DNA from: Aphelocoma coerulescens
Lineage: Eukaryota; Chordata; Aves; Passeriformes; Corvidae
Direction of reading: 5' to 3'
Assembly (NCBI RefSeq): GCF_041296385.1
Contig: NC_091014.1
Location: forward strand, 18,017,578 to 18,081,577
DNA length: 64,000 nucleotides
Shown here piece after piece: positions 48,745 through 60,576 of this stretch (position 1 is its first letter; every line of letters begins with the position of its first letter). The notes beneath the pieces are model-generated. The model saw only the letters and a list, made by a program, of their open reading frames with translations, did no database searches and had not been told where the DNA came from. The position numbers and the translations under genes were made by a program.

Positions 48745-49265
48745 CTGAGCCCAGGCCATTCCTATGGGTCAGCATGTATCAACAGAGCTGACGAGGGATC
48801 TCCCTGAGCTTCAGACCAATATTTGATGTCAACCAGCTTGGCTGCAGGGCGGATTAGGCTGGTTAGCCTTCGTGGTTGCATGAGCCACATTTCCAGCACC
48901 TCCATGTGGGCAAGATTCACAACTGAGTGCTGTGTGCTTAGTGGGGGTTTGAAGGTTTACACTGAAATCAGCCCTCACGTGGAGTATTAAAATGCTCCTG
49001 ATTTCTGCTGTGCTGTGGAGTAGGACTGGGTTAGGTGTCCAGCTCGGTACTGGAGTGGACTGCAGTGTTGCTTGCACAACCTGGCTGCTTCGCTTCCTCT
49101 GACAGAGAATTTGGATTATCGCAAAATCTTCACGTCGACAGACTGGCCTCAAACTGCAGTCCCAGCATGGGAACCAGATGTGAATTGCTTGTTAACTGTA
49201 TGTGGCTACCATTTTGTCATCTTGAGCTAGTGCTGATCACTGACAGTGCTGTTAAAACTTTGTGA
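48745..49265. other. CpG-richer patch of unknown nature
   Basis: Around ten CG dinucleotides fall within about 450 bases, against a background where CG is rare. It includes cacgtgg (an E-box-like CACGTG) near 48977 and cacgtcgac near 49132. Open frames exist on both strands (48829-49152 minus, 107 codons; 49035-49265 plus), but neither has a recognisable domain. It could be a young transposon whose CpGs have not yet decayed, a small regulatory element, or part of a non-coding RNA. I could not match it to an LTR or CR1 pattern. Confidence 0.3.
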
Positions 49266-49574
49266 TTATGTACCTTATGGGCAGTGTGATCTCTGTATAT
49301 GCGTATACACACAAACGTGTATCTACTCCTAAAAATAGCTTACAGGATTCAGACTTTAGTTAAAGATCAAAAAAATTTCACTTTGATGTAGAACCTACAG
49401 TATGACCGCTGGGGCAGAAATCTTCATGTCAGCATTTAGACATGAAAAAAAGAAAATGTTAGCTGAATATTTATTTTAATGTGATTGTTTTTTATATTTT
49501 TATTTCCTTCATTTTGTTTTTTTTTCCAGATATGAGAGAATGGAAATAGTTTTGCTTATTTTATAATTTAATCA

Positions 49575-50385
49575 TCACAGAATCACAAAATGACAGAATA
49601 GTTGGTGTTAGAAGGGATTCCTGGAGATCATCTAGTCCAATCTTCCTGGTAAAGCACGTTAGACCTAGACCTGGTAGCACAGGATTATATCCCGGCAAGT
49701 TTTGAGTATCTCCAGAGAAAGAGACTCAACAACGTCTCTAGGCAGCCTGTTCCAGTGCTCTGTCACCCTCAAAGGAAAACAGTCTTTGGTCATAATCAGA
49801 TGGAACTTTGTGTGTTTCAGTTTGTGCCCTCTGCCACTTGTCCTTTCATTGGGCACCAACAAAAAGAGCTTGGCCCCATTCTCTTGACGCCTGCACTTGA
49901 CATGTTTGTGTGCATTGATAGGATTTCCTCTGTCATCTCTTCCCTGGGATAAACAAGCCCAACTCTCAGCCTTTCCTCATAAGACAGATACTCCTGTTCC
50001 TTAATCATCTTTGTTGCCCTCCACTGGACCCTCTCTGATAGTTTCTTCTTGAAATGAGTAGCCCAGAACTGGACACAGTGCTCCAGGTGTGGTCACACCA
50101 GGGCTGAGTAGAGGGGCAGGATCACCTTCCATGACCTTCTGGCAATGCTCTTCCTAATGCACCCGGGGATACCACTGACCTTCCTTCATGGACAACTTGT
50201 TGTTCACCAGGACTCCCAGGTCTTTCTGCAAAGAACTGCTTTCCATCAGGTCAACACTGTTCTGGTGCATGGGGTTCTTCTCTGCATGGAGGATGCTACA
50301 CTTGCCTTTATTGAACTTCCATGGGTTCCTCTCCACCCACCTCTCCACCCCATCCTGTCCGGGTCTCACTTAATGTCAGAATCCT
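49575..50385 (-). mobile_element. CR1 LINE, about 800 bp of 3' part, minus strand
   Basis: This is the longest CR1 copy here. On the minus strand it runs from a decayed ORF2 segment near 50370 to the 3' terminus at 49575, where 'gactagatgatct' is followed by 'attctgtcattttgtgattc'. The C-terminal third of ORF2 is recognisable in three pieces: a block near 50369-50154 with 'KDLGVLVNNKLSM', a block near 50008-49817 with 'LSYEERLR', and a block near 49862-49665 with 'RVTEHWNRLPRDVVESLSL'. The pieces lie in different frames with stops between them, so it is dead. It is a different subfamily from the neighbouring copy at 50510-50867. Confidence 0.95.
49665..50369 (-). pseudogene. Decayed CR1 ORF2 C-terminal region
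   Basis: The family protein is an endonuclease-reverse transcriptase that copies CR1 RNA into the genome. Only the region after the catalytic core remains here. Three in-frame blocks keep the conserved words of the family (KDLGVLV, LSYEERLR, HWNRLP), but frameshifts separate them at about 50155-50010 and near 49840. The endonuclease and the catalytic aspartates are absent because of 5' truncation. The plus-strand open frames in the same interval are antisense shadows. Confidence 0.85.
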
Positions 50386-50509
50386 TAATCGAGAATGAAA
50401 TTATCATTTTTCTGAAACAACTGGTTGGAGTTGGGGTGAAACTTCAACTTTATACTAATGCTATTCTTTTGCTGGGTAACTTAATTGCTAAGTTTCATTC
50501 ACTTTGAAA
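50386..50509. other. Spacer between two CR1 copies
   Basis: About 125 bases of AT-rich sequence without recognisable features separate the two minus-strand CR1 fragments. Confidence 0.6.
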
Positions 50510-50867
50510 GAATTGAATAAGCTGAGTTGGAAGGGACCCATCAGGACCACCAAGTCCAACTCGTGACCCTGCACAGGATACCCCAAGAATCACACCATGT
50601 GCCTGAAAGCATTGTCCAAATGCTTCTTGAACTTTGTCAGGCTTGGTGCTGTGACCACTTCCCTGGGGAGCTGTTCCAGTGCTCTAGAACTACCCTCTGG
50701 ATGAAAACCCTGTTCCTGTTATCTAAGCCAAACCACCCCCAAGGTTTAGCTTCATGCTGTTCCCTTGAGTCCATTCACTGGTCACAAGAGTGAAAAGATT
50801 GACACTTGTCCTTCTGCTTCCCCTCATGAGGATTTTGAAGACTGCAATGAGGTCCCACTTCAGAGCA
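50510..50867 (-). mobile_element. CR1 LINE 3' end, minus strand, second subfamily
   Basis: On the minus strand the text ends with 'gagttggacttggtggtcct' and 'gatgggtcccttccaactca'. Upstream on the same strand come phrases equivalent to 'gtgattcttggggtatcctg' and 'acaaagttcaagaagcattt'. The 'facing' plus-strand text (for example 'caagaatcacaccatgtgcc') matches a CR1 group with a 3' region different from the adjacent element. It is 5' truncated at about 358 bases and lacks the terminal 8-bp repeat array, which has decayed to 'aattgaataagct'. Confidence 0.9.
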
Positions 50868-51409
50868 GGTTAATAGGACAACATACATATTTGTATATGC
50901 TGTAATAGAAATACTGTTGCAGGTAGAAAAAAAAAAGAAGGATTAATTTTAAAATAGAAAGGGGAAGAGATTAAGTATGCAAAACAGCAAAGCATGGAAA
51001 TACTTTAACATTACTAGACCAATTATTATTTTCTCAGAGTCGCATTTTTCCCTGTGTCTGATGCAGAAGAAGTGTTGGTCTGTTTGGTTTTTGCAGACCA
51101 TGGCTCTGTGTTTCAGTGCCTCAATTAAAATTTGCCTCATGCAAATTGTTTCAGGAGCAGATGTGCCTGCCAAACTGGGCAGATAAAATGTGCAGTGAGG
51201 TCACAAAGGAGATGGTTCTTCATTACGCTCTGCCAAAATCTTAGCAGATCATCACTGAGCATGTCCAGATGTGAAATTTCAGTCATTGTTTTATTTTTTG
51301 CATTGTATTTTTTATTTCTTGCCTTCTAGTCTCTATTGATGGGTGAAATAAGTTCTTCCCCTGTCAGCCAAGCAGAGTATCAAAGCTGATGTCTCTTGTT
51401 TATAACAGG

Positions 51410-51483
51410 TTGGTTTTTTGTTTTGTTTTGGTTTTGGGTGTTTTTTGTTGTTGTTGTTGTTGGTTAGTTGGATTTTTTTTTTC
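51410..51483. repeat. G/T-rich low-complexity tract
   Basis: T runs with GG interruptions, a (GTT)n core at about 51447-51463 and a final poly(T). Confidence 0.85.
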
Positions 51484-51974
51484 TGGAAAGAGAATAGGGT
51501 AGATGCATTGCATATGTGTTTTTTAATCAGGATAGAGTCTCCTATTAGCCAGGCTGATACTTAGGGGATGAGGGAGATGCTGTATGGTATAGAGCAGTTT
51601 GCACATAATGTGCTGTGGTTTCCTATTATAAAGCTCTCCTAATTATGTGTTTTCACCACTCCCAATCACTGTCTCTTATGTCAAATTAGTGAGTGTTAGG
51701 AAGACATTTCTGGATTTTGTCTGAATTACTTTTTGGCTGAGAATGAGCTCTGACAGTTTAAACTGAAGCTGAATTTTTAAAAACCATTAAAATCTGGAAA
51801 CAAGGGGAAACCTTTTAGCAATTTTAAAGGGTCAGTGATAGCTTAAAAAAAAATTACCTCTGCCTGAAAAATAAGTACCTAAAGATCAAGTATGATTACA
51901 GTGACTACAGAAGATCTGAGGAAAAAAAAGCCCTTCTCAGTTTCTTGTCTTTCCGAAACCTAGTGGTATATCAC

Positions 51975-51992
51975 ATATATATATATATATAT
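51975..51992. repeat. (AT)9 microsatellite
   Basis: Nine uninterrupted AT units, just 39 bases before a long poly(A) run. Confidence 0.9.
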
Positions 51993-52031
51993 GGCTTTCC
52001 CTGCTTTCTTAGGGGTCCAATCTTTAGGAAT

Positions 52032-52135
52032 AAAAAAAAAAAAAAAAAAAAAAAACCAAAACCAAAAGAACAACACAACAAGAAAACCCCCAACCAACCA
52101 AGCAAAACCAAACCAACCAGAAAACCACACACAAA
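52032..52135. repeat. Poly(A) run plus A/C-rich tract
   Basis: Twenty-four A residues (52032-52055) run into about 80 bases of A with CC and CCAACCAACC interruptions. The complement is a G/T tract ending in poly(T), the same design as the tracts at 3776 and 20361. The run explains the lysine-rich open frames here. Confidence 0.9.
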
Positions 52136-53937
52136 GATATGCCAGATATCATATGCTGGCAGAGCTGGTAGAAGCAATGAATATCTACTCTTTTTTTAGC
52201 CATTGTTTAGTTTCTCACTTCCAGTAAGAATTCTTGTAGGTTAATAATTGCACAACAGAGATTTTATTATTACTTCATGACTTTAAATCTTACTTGTAGA
52301 AACACTTGGGTTTAGTATACATAGTATTTCAGGCAGCCCTCAGATATTTTATGTACTGTAACATTCCTGAGAGAAAAATAAATGGTATCTGAGACACTGA
52401 AAACCATGCCTGCTTGTATTAGGAAATACATTTTTCATCTTCAAATTTTATGCATGTATAGGTTAATTAAGAGTGTAATATGAAATAAATCCGTGGCAGT
52501 GCAGATGTTTTAGTTGCAAGAGCAATAACTTGAGTGATTTCCTGTAGGTTTTTAGAAGAATAAATTTGAATCTCAGGCATTGGTCATGAACTCATTTATA
52601 CTGGATAATACATTACCAGAGGAAAAAAATACGAACAAGCAGGGAAACAAGCCCATATACTTCCCAGCTTTTTTTCTATTGTTTGCTCAGGTTTTTTTCA
52701 GATCACTTAAGATTGATAAATTTTAGCTCCCTTCTCATCTGAGATGCATTTCATATTGATTGAATGATTATCCATTGAATAAAAGAAATATCGTTGGCAG
52801 AATTTCTAGCTAGATATCTTGCTGTTGATTAGAAGACAGGCTGATTGTATCTGTCAGATAAAGAAAAAGACTCTGTGTTTCCAGTATAGCTTCATCCTGG
52901 ACTATTATTTCTTCATTAACTTTTTAAAAGAGAAAAAGCATCTATGAGTTGGGGTTTTTTTCACCTCAGGCAACCATGCACAAAATGAGTATGAGCCAAA
53001 AGGGAAAAGAGGGTGAGTGAAGGGAAGAAAAACAACTAGTGAACAGGGAAATGAGTAAATCATAGACAAAGCATAACAGTATTTTTTGTATTTCATCCAT
53101 GATTTCAAAATCAGAAATGACCTTCCCAAAGCGGAAATGAGTAGGCATCTTCAGCAAGGTTCATTTGAGGAAAAAATGGGCAGTTAAAAAAACAGAGTAG
53201 CAGTGACTATGCAATAGCTCCTCAGGGACTTCTGATGAAGTCATGCAAGATAATTTTATATTATATAAAGTATATTAGATCAAATCTTTTGGGTCAAATA
53301 CCTTAAGACTCTTATTAAGTATTTTTTCCCCTCTATGATTGTGGGATGCGTGACTGATCACCTTTCTTGTAGCAGGCTAGAACTCAGATGGTTTTTAGAA
53401 AGGCCTTTAGGGCTCTGAAGCTGTTTCTGTTTGACAGTCATGGGCTGGATTCCCTCATTTATATTTAACTGTAATCATCAGCTTTGAGAAGAACTTCTAA
53501 TTTTAAACACATGGTACTCCCTCCACCACCTCCTTTTGTCCTCAGGAAAGCTATAATTTGCTTGGGTGCATCTCTACTTTAACTACCAATTCGTTTGAGC
53601 CCTAGAGTGGACTTCACACGTGAAAACTGTGCTGCCAAAAACTGTTACTTTCTTGTCTTTTTGTTTGTTTGTGATTGCTCATTTTTTCTTCTTCTTTTTA
53701 AAAATTAATTCTTCCTGGATCCTGAGTATCATCTAAGCCAATTTATACTCTTTTCATTATTTGGCTTGATAAAATATCATCACTTTAGTATTATGATACC
53801 TACTATCTTTCTTACAAATTAGTTGAACTAATAATTTTTTAAACAACAAATTAGAAATGCAATGAATTGTCATTTCTTGAATTGATATAGACTCAATGAG
53901 ATGTCTCTTCTTGAACTATATATGAAATAGAGGGATT

Positions 53938-53968
53938 TAAAAATCCCCAACCAACCAACCAAAAAAAC
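53938..53968. repeat. Short A/C-rich tract with CCAACCAACC
   Basis: ccccaaccaaccaacc followed by seven A. It is a short version of the same motif as at 52056-52135. Confidence 0.8.
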
Positions 53969-56900
53969 ATATGCACATCAATATCCATATTTGCACTACC
54001 AATGTTTTATCCAAACTTAGGTCAGATACCCACTGCTTAATTAATTGACCACAAATCAATAAATTGTTACGTAGAAATAAAACTTTACTGCAAAATTATA
54101 GCATTTAGTTAGACGTCTACGTATTTAAACAGCAAACAGCTTTGTAAACTCTCTGCCTTTACTCTTGATACAACGCTAACCCCAGAGGGAGGGAAGAATG
54201 AAGGGCAACAGGATTTGTTTGTGTTTGTACAGAATGTTATCCTTTTAACAAAGACCAACACAAAACATACAAATCCATATGTTTGGATTTGTTGCTGCCA
54301 CATTAATTATTCATGTGCTCACAGTGTGACACAGTGGGAAATAATCTAAAATTATATAAAAAAATAATTTCAGGACTGGCATCTTTTTCTTTAGTTAGAA
54401 ATCCTAAAGTCTTAGCCAATTTTTATGAAAGTATATTTTGCTTAGTAGTTAGTGAGAAAGACCATTGAAAAACACTTCCTATTATTACTTTCACCAATGT
54501 CTCTAAGAGTTTATGTCAACCACAGAATTGCAAACCAGAAGTGAGATTTTCCAGCTTTGTGAAAGTATTTTATTTATTTGATTTTTTTGGCACCCATTTT
54601 GTGGTGAGGTAGATAATATCATGGATAAATCTGCCACAGAACCTATATCTTTCAACATTCAATATTCTCATAAACCTATCTAAATTTAGGTGTCTTAATG
54701 CCTTGTCTGTAGTAAACAAAATATAGAGAGTCGTTCAGAATAAAATAAATGCCTTTATTTGGTCCAATGTATAACTCCCTAAACTCTTTGTATTGCATGA
54801 ACAAAAGGTTCTGCTCTGTTATCTCCCAGTAGCCACCTAATACACCTGAGCTGCTCTATAACGTCAAAAGCATCAACCTAAGGCCTGCAGTTTTGACAGA
54901 AGACTTGCCTCTGGATCACCAGCTGGAGGTTAGGGAACCTAAGGGCACTTCAGAAAGCACTAGATACTTGTGCCTGACCTATTGAATAGGAGCCTGGACT
55001 AAGATACCAAAATTCAATCCAGAGTTTAAGTCAACTCTAACTCTGCCTAAATATGGGTTGTTATGAGGTGTCTAGTTCTGCTCATAGTTGTTGGAATCCT
55101 TATGTCTGTTGTTTTTTTAAGACAGTCCAGTCATTAGTCCTGGCAATTTGGAAATAAGCAGCCATTCCCTCACCTGCATAATATCCTGAAGCCCTGTAGT
55201 TGCTTTAGTGTCCCACTGATGGCCAAATATATGTTTTATAATAGTGTTCACCAGAGGTGATGCAACTTTTCAAACCTATATATCTGAGGTGTCATGGAAT
55301 TTCTCAGTTTTCAGAAAGCATTTGTTTTGGAGTAAGGCTGTCCCAGTTCTTTCTGCTGCAGGTGTTCCACGTGGTAATCAGTTTTTTAATAGTCATTTGA
55401 ATGAACAAGGCTACAGAGATGATGCATGTCTTACAGCTTGAATGCTGAGGCATTCACAGTCTAGATCCAGGCTCTGCTTCATGTTAGCACATGAACTTGA
55501 AAACAGGCATCCTACTTCTTTTTTTGACTCTTCCTCTTATGGAGTCACTGGCTGTTGTATGTGCTAACAAACAAGTTCACAGGTAGTCTGTTCCTGCTGC
55601 CAAAACCATTTCAGCATCTATTTTTACATATACTTCCTCAAGTGTGATAACTTTTGAGGTGCAAAAGAAATGAACTGGCTGATCTCCTGGTGTCTGATCA
55701 CAAGATGTTTTGGGCAAATCAAGACTTTGTTGCCTGCTTGTTATTTAGCAAAAATGTGACTTTTCTGTGGCTTCAGATCATTGAGGGATTAGGGAATCAT
55801 TTAACAGGACTTCTGAGCATCCCATTGGCATCTTCTTGTTATGGATTTAGACTTAAATCTGCAAAAATAACTACACACAAATAGTACCTTCTGCTTCAGC
55901 TTCTAAATTCCTCTATTCTTAAGCAAATGCATAAGAGATATATGTCTGACTGTCTTTGCAGACCCTGAGAAATGACACTCAGATATAAGACTTCTGAAAA
56001 ATAATCAATTAGCTTGAGAAGTGTGGGTTTTCAAAAAAGCAGGGCACCAAAAATAAGTGTAGTGCCTAATTATTCAATTAAGTGATTACCATTAGTTTGC
56101 CCCACTTGTAAAACCCCACTTGAAAGATTCCTTTTCTTGATTCTCCATTGGTAAAAATAACATGCTGTTTTGATGTCCTTTAGATATATTTAACTTATTT
56201 TACAGAGATGTATAAGTGAATAAAGTAACAAAATGCCTTTCTACAGAGATGTACAGGAAAATTTAAATGACTACCAAATGTCCTTGAGGTCTTTCCACTG
56301 ATCAGTGTTGCTTGTATTTGTTAGTGGAGAGAATTCACAACACACATCATTGAACCTCATCATCTGTCTAACCAAAGAAATCATTTAAGCAGACAGTGTT
56401 CAGCTTCTTCATTGTTACTAGGGGCAATTTTTATAGAAACCATCATAGGGTATCCACATGCCTGAGAAATTCATTTTGCTGTCAAACAGCATGTGTAAGT
56501 CAAGTAGAATTTTCTTGTAAAGATTACTGCAAATTGATATAAATGAAGGTCTGCTTTCTGAGAAGAACAAAGTTAATCGAAGTGGGATTAAAGCTATAGG
56601 TTCCTTTCATTTAGCAGAGGTGCTTCACTGATTTGTTAAGTAATGGGTTATTTGATGTACTGTATGGAGAGTGATGTAGGTCACTTTCAGCACGCGGTGC
56701 TGAAGATTTAAATTTAAAAAACAACCAGGGAAAATACCAGTGCTTTCTAGTTTCCCAAATACCATGTGACAATATTTGTAATGAACACGTCCCTTCCACC
56801 TCCTGCTCTCAAACTTTTTTGCATTATTTCAAGGCATTAGTTTCTTTTTATACTTTCCTTATGTCACAGCCCTAACATTCAGTTAGAAAAGCCTCTCACG

Positions 56901-58044
56901 AAGATGGCTTCCACTTTGTTTCTTATCAGAAATTGTTATCACCATCTCATTTGAGCAGCAAATTTGTTTTCAGTAAGTATGAGCCTCAATTTTATTTCAT
57001 ATGACAGTGACCTGTATTTCTGTTGATGGGCTCAGAATACTTGAAGTGATATTGTCCTTCCATGTGTTTTGTCTGTCTGGTTTTGGTTTGTGTTTTTATG
57101 CTTGCCAATTCCATGCATTTCTATATAATTTTATTGCTCTTGAAAAAGATCCTTCAATGGTTTTAAAAAGAAACATAATGTCTAAAGTCTCTGACTTAAA
57201 AAAATATTACCATTCATGGAGCTTTTTGTAAGTTTTCATCTTCTGTTCAAATCCAAGTTATCATGTGTAAGTCTCAAAATGCATCTGCATGAACAGATAT
57301 GAAAGAATGAAAGGTCAGTTCAACAGCTAGAGAAAACAAGGGTAGGTCCCAGCACTCACTTGAAAAATATCTGTACTAAAGTATTTAAATTCAAGTACCT
57401 ACATATCAGTAGGTATCTAACTTCCAATTATCATTGACGGAACTTTAGCATTGACTTAGTTATCTACTCATGGGCATTTCTTTCCATGATACCAGAGTGT
57501 TCAAAATAGTGGAGTTGCTGTGGCTGATATGAGATAAAATGTGCAAGACTTGTGCCCTTTGAGAGGGCCAGAGGGAGGGGAAGCAGAACCCCCTGTGCTA
57601 TTTCAGAAAGCACAGGATGCTTTTGTGTGAAAAATACAGTAAACCCTACTCTAGTCAATGGAGTACAAGGAGAAATTTTTACCTACTGTTAGGTGTCTAA
57701 TTTAGGGTGAGCTGAACTGCCTTGAACTATCTGGCTGTATTGATTACATTTCCACTGATTCAACTGGGGACATTGGATCCTACACTAAAAGACATCATAA
57801 GATACCATTTCTGAAAATGCAGATTTGAACTTTTGACTGTTTCAGAAGAGAAGAAAAGACTGGCGGTAGAATTTTAGCATAGAGGGATGTAAGGGATTTT
57901 TAGCAAAGGATTATACTGAAAACAAAATTATCCTCTTGCATCCACATAAATGTTCAGATACATTAGTAAATGTTATAAAGCAGTTTGTCAGTGGTCTCAT
58001 CTCTTTTGCTGGGTAAAGAATCTAATTCACATAGAAACAGTTTA

Positions 58045-58219
58045 TAGAATCAGAATCACAGAATCAAGTTTGTTGGAAAAGACCTTTAAGGTTATCAAGT
58101 CCAGCCATTAACTGAGCACTGCCAAGTCCATCACTAAACCATGCCCCTAAATGCCACCCCTACACATCTTTTAAATACCTGAACCATCAAGCATAAGTGC
58201 TTCCTTTTGCCTGGGAACA
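58045..58219 (-). mobile_element. CR1 LINE 3' tail fragment, minus strand
   Basis: On the minus strand it ends 'gctggacttgataacctt' and 'aaaggtcttttccaaca', followed by a decayed 'gattctgtgattctgattct' array at 58064-58045. Upstream text around 58164-58100 corresponds to 'ggtatttaaaagatgtgtag' and the 'ggggcatggtttagtgatgg' phrase. From about 58182 the match is patchy, so the 5' limit is approximate. Confidence 0.9.
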
Positions 58220-59654
58220 TTATTTGGCTGGGTATTTGGGTTGATTTTAAAATGTGTAATATAAAAATTTGTTTGCTGGACTGATTTTCCTAAGTTATAT
58301 ATTTGTCATGAGAAAGTAAGAATTTTCATGTGCAATCAACTAGTTCATGCTCTAAATGAGTTATTTGTATATGCAATTCTTATTGTAAAGGCTACCAATG
58401 GAAAAATCCTCCAAGATTTTTTTTGCCTAGAATGTGCTATAAAATAGCAATAAAAATGAAAGGAATCAATATTTGTATACACATGATTTAAAAAGAAATA
58501 ATAATTAACCAGTTTGATTAAAAAAAAAAATCAAGTTCCTGTTTAAATGAGCTCTTTAAATTAATTAGAGACTGATTTATTTTAAAATATTTCTAATCTG
58601 GACAAGTATTCTGTCAAAATTTTTCTCATATCAGGGTAATGAGAACCAGATAAACTCAAGCTTGGAAATATAATTTTATTTCATAATATGAAACATAAAG
58701 AACTTTGCTACACATAAAATATTACTGCCAAACTCTTGCCTGAGAAGCTGCTCTACCTTAAGTATCTATTCATGCATATTCATATCAGATGGCACATGAA
58801 TTACAGAACATTCTTATCTCTTACAAGGAGATTGTAGAGATTAATTTCTTATACTAACATTTTATATCAGGGCAGATAAAAATAATTAAATTTGCCTTAA
58901 AAAAAAGTTGTAAGTGGCTATATCTCAAGCTGTACATAGTGCATTTCTTTCCTCATGGTTTAAAAACATTCTTGTTTGAAATCACACATAATTATTTCAG
59001 TTTTGAATGCAGCCTGACTAGTACATGGTATTTTACGGCAAAAGACTCAAAATAGGCCTATCTAAATAAATCTACTTTTTCATTAAATTGTTTCTGGAAA
59101 GTACAGCCTAATTAGTACACCACCCTCGTAGTTGGTTTCAGGCAAAGTGATACTGACTGAAAATGGCCATTTTAATCTAGGAATTGGAAAACTAACATGG
59201 TTTGAAAACAAAATTAACGTCATCAGTTAAGAAGTCATTTGCAGAATGGCATGGAGAAATTTCTCATCAGAAAAAAAATTCTTTGTGGCAGTGTCACTCA
59301 GTGGGAGCTGAAGGGTTGTCCCAAGCCTGGTGAAAGAACAGGCATTTCTCCTTTCCCTGTGTCTGACTGGAGTGAATTGTGTCTTCTTCGCTGATGAGGA
59401 TTATACGCCTTTAAGGATTACTGTTACTAATGGCAATTGCTGTCTGGTTTTGGTCAAGGTTTAAGGTTATAATAAGATATAATGAGAAGTGAGTTTTGTG
59501 TTCATTATGAAACAAAGTGCAACTTGGAAAAAGGCTCCATACTCACCTCAGTGTAAGGATAGTCTTGCCTTCTTTATTCACAGCAACAGTCTTACTGTGC
59601 TGTTTCATTGCCACATTGTGACACTGTTAAGATTCACAGCATATGCCATGTCTC
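58220..59654. other. AT-rich non-coding stretch
   Basis: No gene recognised. Very AT-rich from 58220 to about 59260, then slightly GC-richer at 59280-59420 without identifiable content. Confidence 0.6.
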
Positions 59655-60122
59655 TGTTGTGTGCAGGGAACAGCAAAAATCACGGCATAAGTCCAGGTCA
59701 GATGATATGGCCGAAGCAACCTCATTTAATCACCCATACCTTTTATAGCATGGTTCACAAAAGAGAAATTACATGATTGCCCTGTTGACCCACCACCTCT
59801 CAAGGTGATAGGTTGAGCAGTAAGACACCCATTCCCAAATATTATTCTTAGAGAAGGAAAATAATTTTCACAGTTCTCAAAACAACTGGCAGGTGTAGAA
59901 ATGGTTTACATTCTCTAAACTGTTGTCCATCCAGTTCGCATGAGAATGAAAGCTTTCACAGAGAAGCTGTGAGAAGTTGGATTTCTCTAACTGCTATCTC
60001 ATGAGAAAGAAAAGTTTCACAGGAAAATTCCTCTGCTCCTGCCTTTTAGCATCCACAATGCCCTGGTTTTCTCTCCCTCTGAAATTGTATAGTGATAGTC
60101 ATGGTTCACAATAGCTACATCA
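59655..60122 (-). mobile_element. Probable solo LTR of an endogenous retrovirus, minus strand
   Basis: On the minus strand a TATA box CTATAAAAGG (59748-59739) is followed about 15 bases later by a polyadenylation-type hexamer ATTAAA (59730-59725) and then a GC-richer U5-like segment. A close TATA and polyadenylation pair indicates a short R region, as in alpha-retrovirus-like LTRs. Putative ends are TGATGTAGCT at 60122 and ...CACACAACA at 59655, flanked by a 4-bp repeat tctc (59651-59654 and 60123-60126). The U3 part has internal echoes such as 'gaaagctttcacagag' and 'gaaaagtttcacaggaa'. The text resembles a passerine LTR family as I remember it. No viral gene lies beside it. The 4-bp repeat alone could be chance. 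Confidence 0.55.
59739..59748 (-). promoter_or_regulatory. LTR TATA box
   Basis: CTATAAAAGG on the minus strand inside the probable LTR, with an ATTAAA hexamer shortly after it in the same sense. Confidence 0.5.
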
Positions 60123-60558
60123 TCTCACTTCATCCATTGAAAAGTCTCATGTCCCTGAGACGATGACCTTCCAATTCAGATAAAGATAAGGAAGAATTAA
60201 TCACTGATTGGAGTCTACGCAAAGGTAAGCATATCTTTTGGTTAGTTGCAATGATTCTCGATCAAATTTCATATGTATTAAAATTCAGAAACTAGGGCAG
60301 AGTTAGTATCCCTCCATGTTTACATGTAAATATGAAGATACTCTGTCTTGCTGAATGTGAATGGATGTGAACTCTGACTTACAGTGTGTGAAGCCCACCA
60401 TGTTTAACGGGTAAATTTGTATATTCACAATCTAGTCAAAGAGTGAGTTGTCGATTCACCCAATAGCCAGTAATTTTGAAAGCAAACCACTTCTTTTCCT
60501 GCAGAGAATTTGGTAGGGTTATAAAAGATAGTCTTCCTCTTACAGAAATTATTTACTT

Positions 60559-60576
60559 AAGTCAAATATTTGACTT
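60559..60576. repeat. Perfect 18-bp palindrome
   Basis: AAGTCAAATATTTGACTT is its own reverse complement. Nothing around it suggests a known regulatory system. Confidence 0.9.

Larger units (their letters stand above)
50868..58044. other. AT-rich non-coding stretch
   Basis: No gene recognised. It holds a G/T tract, an (AT)9 followed by a 24-base poly(A) and an A/C-rich segment, and a short A/C tract, listed separately. Less AT-rich parts at about 54820-55030 and 57340-57790 have phrases such as 'ttaggtgtctaatttaggg'. These remind me of old DNA transposons or LTRs, but I cannot assign them. Confidence 0.55.

Noticed and set aside
48829..49152. 107-codon minus-strand frame in the CpG-richer patch
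   Set aside because: The frame crosses sequence with no domain, and the opposite strand is also open. I kept only the compositional observation.
50145..50507. 120-codon plus-strand open frame
   Set aside because: It is antisense to the decayed CR1 ORF2 at 49575-50385. The sense strand explains the sequence fully.
51945..52227. Lysine/proline/asparagine-rich open frames around 52000-52200, plus the glycine/phenylalanine-rich minus frame
   Set aside because: They are translations of a poly(A) run and an A/C-rich tract, not genes.
57340..57790. Possible old DNA transposon (phrases like ttaggtgtctaatttaggg)
   Set aside because: It is reminiscent of hAT or LTR text, but I could find no terminal repeats or target duplication, so it is not called.
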